Shown here piece after piece: positions 14,425 through 16,985 of a stretch of DNA of 16,985 nucleotides. Position 1 is the stretch's first letter; each line of letters opens with the position of its first letter. Below the pieces are notes generated by a model. It ran no database searches, was not told where the DNA came from, and saw nothing but the letters and a program-made list of their open reading frames with translations. This DNA comes from DTU015 sp964641455 (GTDB lineage: Bacteria > Bacillota > Sulfobacillia > Fermentithermobacillales > Fermentithermobacillaceae): contig CAZXLH010000042.1 in the NCBI GenBank assembly GCA_964641455.1, positions 1 through 16,985 of the forward strand, in the 5' to 3' direction. The position numbers and the translations under genes are program-made.

Positions 14425-16985
14425 TCATTCAATCTCAATTTTATCAATCTCCTTCATCAACCTATCCGTTTCACTTAGTGCGACAATAATTTTTTGATAA
14501 TGCAAAATATCGTCAAACTCCAATTGACGTCCTCTACGGTCTTTTAGCCACTTTTGAGCGGGTTGATAACCACCAATGTAAAACTCCCAAGCGACTAATG
14601 GCACGTTGTCAAAATATTGCTCATCATTGATGTAAACTTTGCCGTGAGTTTCGTTATCTGCAACATAACCAGGACTTCCTTTTGTGATTTTACGGCTGAC
14701 GACATTATCTCCGTCTATTGGATATTGCGTTATGTATTGCTCAACTGTTGGACTTTCCAATAAATGAATTTGGCGTATTTCTCCGCCCAAATTCACCAAT
14801 TGCCAAAATGTGTCTTGGTCTTTTGGATAAGGAACTCTCGGAAAATCAATTTTTAAAAACTCTTTGTATTTCTCTCGGTAAGTAAGCGAATGTAAAACGG
14901 CATAAATGTAATCTAAAATATCAATTGGGGCAAAAGTATTTTCAGTGATTTCTTTCTCGTTGGTGAAAGTTAAACCCAGATTCTCTGCAATTTGATTTAC
15001 AATTTCAAGGTTTAAATTTGGTTTTCGTCCATGTACTGAGCTTGCCGAAGTATCTGATTGTTCAATAGTTTGTTGGATAGCCTGCCCTGAGCCTGCCGAA
15101 GAGTTGGTTTCTGGGTATAGATAAAGAGGGAAGTTATATGTATGATTTGTGATTAAATCTCTATTTGAAATAGTTTTATTTAACAATACTTCTACACCTT
15201 TCTGTTTTGATTGTCTGACTATATTTAAGCCAATATTTTCAAATAAATAGTTAGACATTAAATTAAAGCGTGCTCGTTGAAGAATATTGTTGTCAAATAC
15301 TGTAAATCGTAAATCAAACGGTCTGTAATTAAACTTAATAGGTTCTAACTTGAATTTTTCTCGTAATTCATCTTTTGTGAAATCAACAAGTTCAGAATCT
15401 TTCCCTGTAGCAATTCCCATAGAGTTTTCAATAAATAAATTCCTTAAGTTAATCCCATTATTAAAGTTCTTCAACAAATCTAAATCCTTATCTACAAAGA
15501 AATAATATGGTTTTTCAGATTTAAGAACATTCCAATGTATTTTGTTGAAATCGTTTTTATTAAGAAAATCATATTTAAAATCTCGTTTCCCATATAAATC
15601 AAAATGAAATATTTTACCTAATTCATTTGATTTTTTCTTTCCTATTTTTAGGAATATGTTAATCGAAACACCTTGCATTATATCAAACACATTTTGGTCA
15701 GGGCTACCATCAGGGCAAACTTCTTTTTTTCGAGCGTTTCCGTGTAAATCCAAGATGTAAATTTTATCAAAAGTCTCTAAAAGATTTTTACGCATTTGAC
15801 GATGAATAATTCCATCAATAAAGCTATTATTTGAAATATAAGCTAAAACGCCACTTCCATTTTTGTCAATATAATGTTGACCGTAGCGTATAAACTTGAT
15901 ATAATCATCAGAAAGAGGTTGTATGTTTCTTTCGTTTAAATCTTTCTTATAATCAGATGTTAGTTTTTCAATCCATTCACTTTTATTACTGCTGCTTACG
16001 CTATAAGGAGGATTTCCAATTACACACATTACTGGTGTATCTCTTTTGATGTGGTTGGCTTCGTTGGCTTCTGTGCTTAACCAATTCGCAAATAAAGTTC
16101 CTGTGTCTTGGTGATGTTCTTCTAAACTGTTGGTTAGATAAACTCTAAATCGTTGGTTGGTGGTTGGCTTGTAGCCTGTTTCGGTCAAAAGTAAATCCAA
16201 TTTCAGGTGTGCCATTGCATAACTCGCCATTAGCAACTCAAAACCGTTTAAACGAGGTAATAAATGCGTTTCTACATAATTGCTCCAAATGCCTTGTTGT
16301 CCTTCAAATTTTTTATGGATATGTTTTACCACTTCTGCCAAAAAAGTTCCTGTTCCTGTGGCTGGGTCAAGAATTTGTACTTTGTGTACTTCTTGCTCCA
16401 TTTGTTTGTAACCTGTTGCCGAACGTTTATCTGCGGTTTGGGTGTTTACTTTTATGGTTGTTTTGCTCGTGTCGGCAAGTCCTTGCGGTAAATCAAATTC
16501 CGTTTTCAAAATGTCGTCAACTGCACGAACAATAAAGTTTACAACAGGAGCAGGTGTGTACCAAACGCCTCGTGCTTTCCGTAGTTTCGGGTCGTATTCT
16601 GCCAAGAAGGTTTCATAAAAATGGATAATTGGGTCTTCCATTTTTGTGGTTTTTCCGTAGTTTTTAAGAATTTCTTCTACGTTACAGGCTAAGAATATTT
16701 CTGCAAGATTTTCCACAATCCATTTAATGCGGTCGTCAATATCTGGTCCGGCAATGTAACCGAATAGTTTTCTTAAAAACGGATTTGATTTTGGAATCAG
16801 TTCGGCTGCTTCTTGTCTGCTAAATGTTTTCAAAGTTGAGTCGTGCAATCGTGCTGCAAACATTCCATACGCAATGGTTTGAGCATACACATCAGCAAAT
16901 CCTTTAGGAGTAATATCGTGAATTAAAATCTCCTTGAAAGCTTGTTTTTGTTCGCGAAGCGTACTGTTTTGATAATTTTCTTCAT
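14425..16985 (-). CDS. Type ISP-like restriction-modification enzyme, C-terminal part
   Basis: The gene is cut by the right edge. In-frame codons upstream of the GTG at 16890 stay open to 16985 (including LREQKQAFKEILIHDI), so that GTG is internal. About 853 residues are visible. An N6-adenine methylase core has motif I DPATGTGTFL (near 16340-16371) and motif IV NPPY (16003-16014). The C-terminal region, with REKYKEFLKIDFPRVPYP, IGGYQPAQKWLKDRRGR and LEFDDILHYQKI, matches the specificity domain of type ISP enzymes such as LlaGI. Full-length members may carry an N-terminal nuclease and helicase; whether this one does cannot be seen. Two copies of a 15-bp repeat are embedded in frame at 15036-15101. 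No other restriction gene is visible. Confidence 0.88.
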   Translation of the reverse strand, partial: EENYQNSTLREQKQAFKEILIHDITPKGFADVYAQTIAYGMFAARLHDSTLKTFSRQEAAELIPKSNPFLRKLFGYIAGPDIDDRIKWIVENLAEIFLACNVEEILKNYGKTTKMEDPIIHFYETFLAEYDPKLRKARGVWYTPAPVVNFIVRAVDDILKTEFDLPQGLADTSKTTIKVNTQTADKRSATGYKQMEQEVHKVQILDPATGTGTFLAEVVKHIHKKFEGQQGIWSNYVETHLLPRLNGFELLMASYAMAHLKLDLLLTETGYKPTTNQRFRVYLTNSLEEHHQDTGTLFANWLSTEANEANHIKRDTPVMCVIGNPPYSVSSSNKSEWIEKLTSDYKKDLNERNIQPLSDDYIKFIRYGQHYIDKNGSGVLAYISNNSFIDGIIHRQMRKNLLETFDKIYILDLHGNARKKEVCPDGSPDQNVFDIMQGVSINIFLKIGKKKSNELGKIFHFDLYGKRDFKYDFLNKNDFNKIHWNVLKSEKPYYFFVDKDLDLLKNFNNGINLRNLFIENSMGIATGKDSELVDFTKDELREKFKLEPIKFNYRPFDLRFTVFDNNILQRARFNLMSNYLFENIGLNIVRQSKQKGVEVLLNKTISNRDLITNHTYNFPLYLYPETNSSAGSGQAIQQTIEQSDTSASSVHGRKPNLNLEIVNQIAENLGLTFTNEKEITENTFAPIDILDYIYAVLHSLTYREKYKEFLKIDFPRVPYPKDQDTFWQLVNLGGEIRQIHLLESPTVEQYITQYPIDGDNVVSRKITKGSPGYVADNETHGKVYINDEQYFDNVPLVAWEFYIGGYQPAQKWLKDRRGRQLEFDDILHYQKIIVALSETDRLMKEIDKIEIE
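15036..15101. repeat. Two in-frame CTGAGCYTGCCGAAG repeats in the methylase gene
   Basis: CTGAGCTTGCCGAAG (15036-15050) and CTGAGCCTGCCGAAG (15087-15101) are direct repeats 51 bp (17 codons) apart, differing at one base. On the coding strand they encode Ser/Ala/Gly-rich segments (TSASSVHG and SSAGSGQ) around a Gln-rich stretch. CTGAGC-nTG-CGAAG words are known as dispersed genomic repeats in several bacterial groups. Confidence 0.7.

Noticed and set aside
16888..16890. GTG as the true start of the methylase
   Set aside because: The frame stays open to the window edge with family-like sequence, so the gene continues beyond 16985.

Overview
The window reads as a piece of chromosome from a Bacteroidota bacterium, most likely a flavobacterium-like species. 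The evidence is AT-rich DNA, promoters of the TAnnTTTG type instead of E. coli -35/-10 boxes, few Shine-Dalgarno sequences, and protein families typical of the group (Porin_O_P porin, Bacteroidota-type AbiEi antitoxin, type ISP methylase). Every credible gene lies on the minus strand, so transcription runs from high to low coordinates.

Region 1 (1-3602) is an accessory array. It holds a ten-pass membrane protein, a small membrane protein followed by a low-complexity Ser/Asn/Gln-rich protein, and an XAC2610-like lipoprotein. The units are separated by 128-133 bp structured repeats with GCTAAC/GTTAGC-type ends that look like integron attC sites. Four repeats (S1-S4) occur here and a fifth (S5) lies at 14253-14385. 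All have one orientation, and each sits just downstream of a minus-strand stop codon. No integrase gene is in the window.

Region 2 (3642-14111) is a phosphate-starvation locus. In transcription order it encodes a Porin_O_P porin, the lipoprotein PstS, PstC with an unusual periplasmic insert resembling part of PstS, PstA, PstB, methylglyoxal synthase, PhoU, an AbiEi/AbiEii toxin-antitoxin pair, and the PhoB/PhoR-type two-component system. From pstS to phoU the genes are overlapping or tightly spaced. The porin and pstS are each preceded by four 6-mers at exactly 11-bp intervals, ending exactly 10 bp before a -7 promoter element. This is a strong candidate for the PhoB operator of this lineage. 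Methylglyoxal synthase releases inorganic phosphate from dihydroxyacetone phosphate, so its place in the operon makes metabolic sense. The AbiE pair has its own promoter and divides the Pst/PhoU genes from the regulators.

Region 3 (14253-16985) has repeat S5 and the C-terminal part of a type ISP-like restriction-modification enzyme that continues beyond the right edge. Its coding sequence holds two in-frame copies of a CTGAGCYTGCCGAAG repeat.

The most noteworthy observations are the duplicated Pho-box array, the attC-like repeat family with a fixed internal geometry, the PstC/PstS-like hybrid, and methylglyoxal synthase inside a Pho operon. I found no tRNA, rRNA, CRISPR array or transposase gene.
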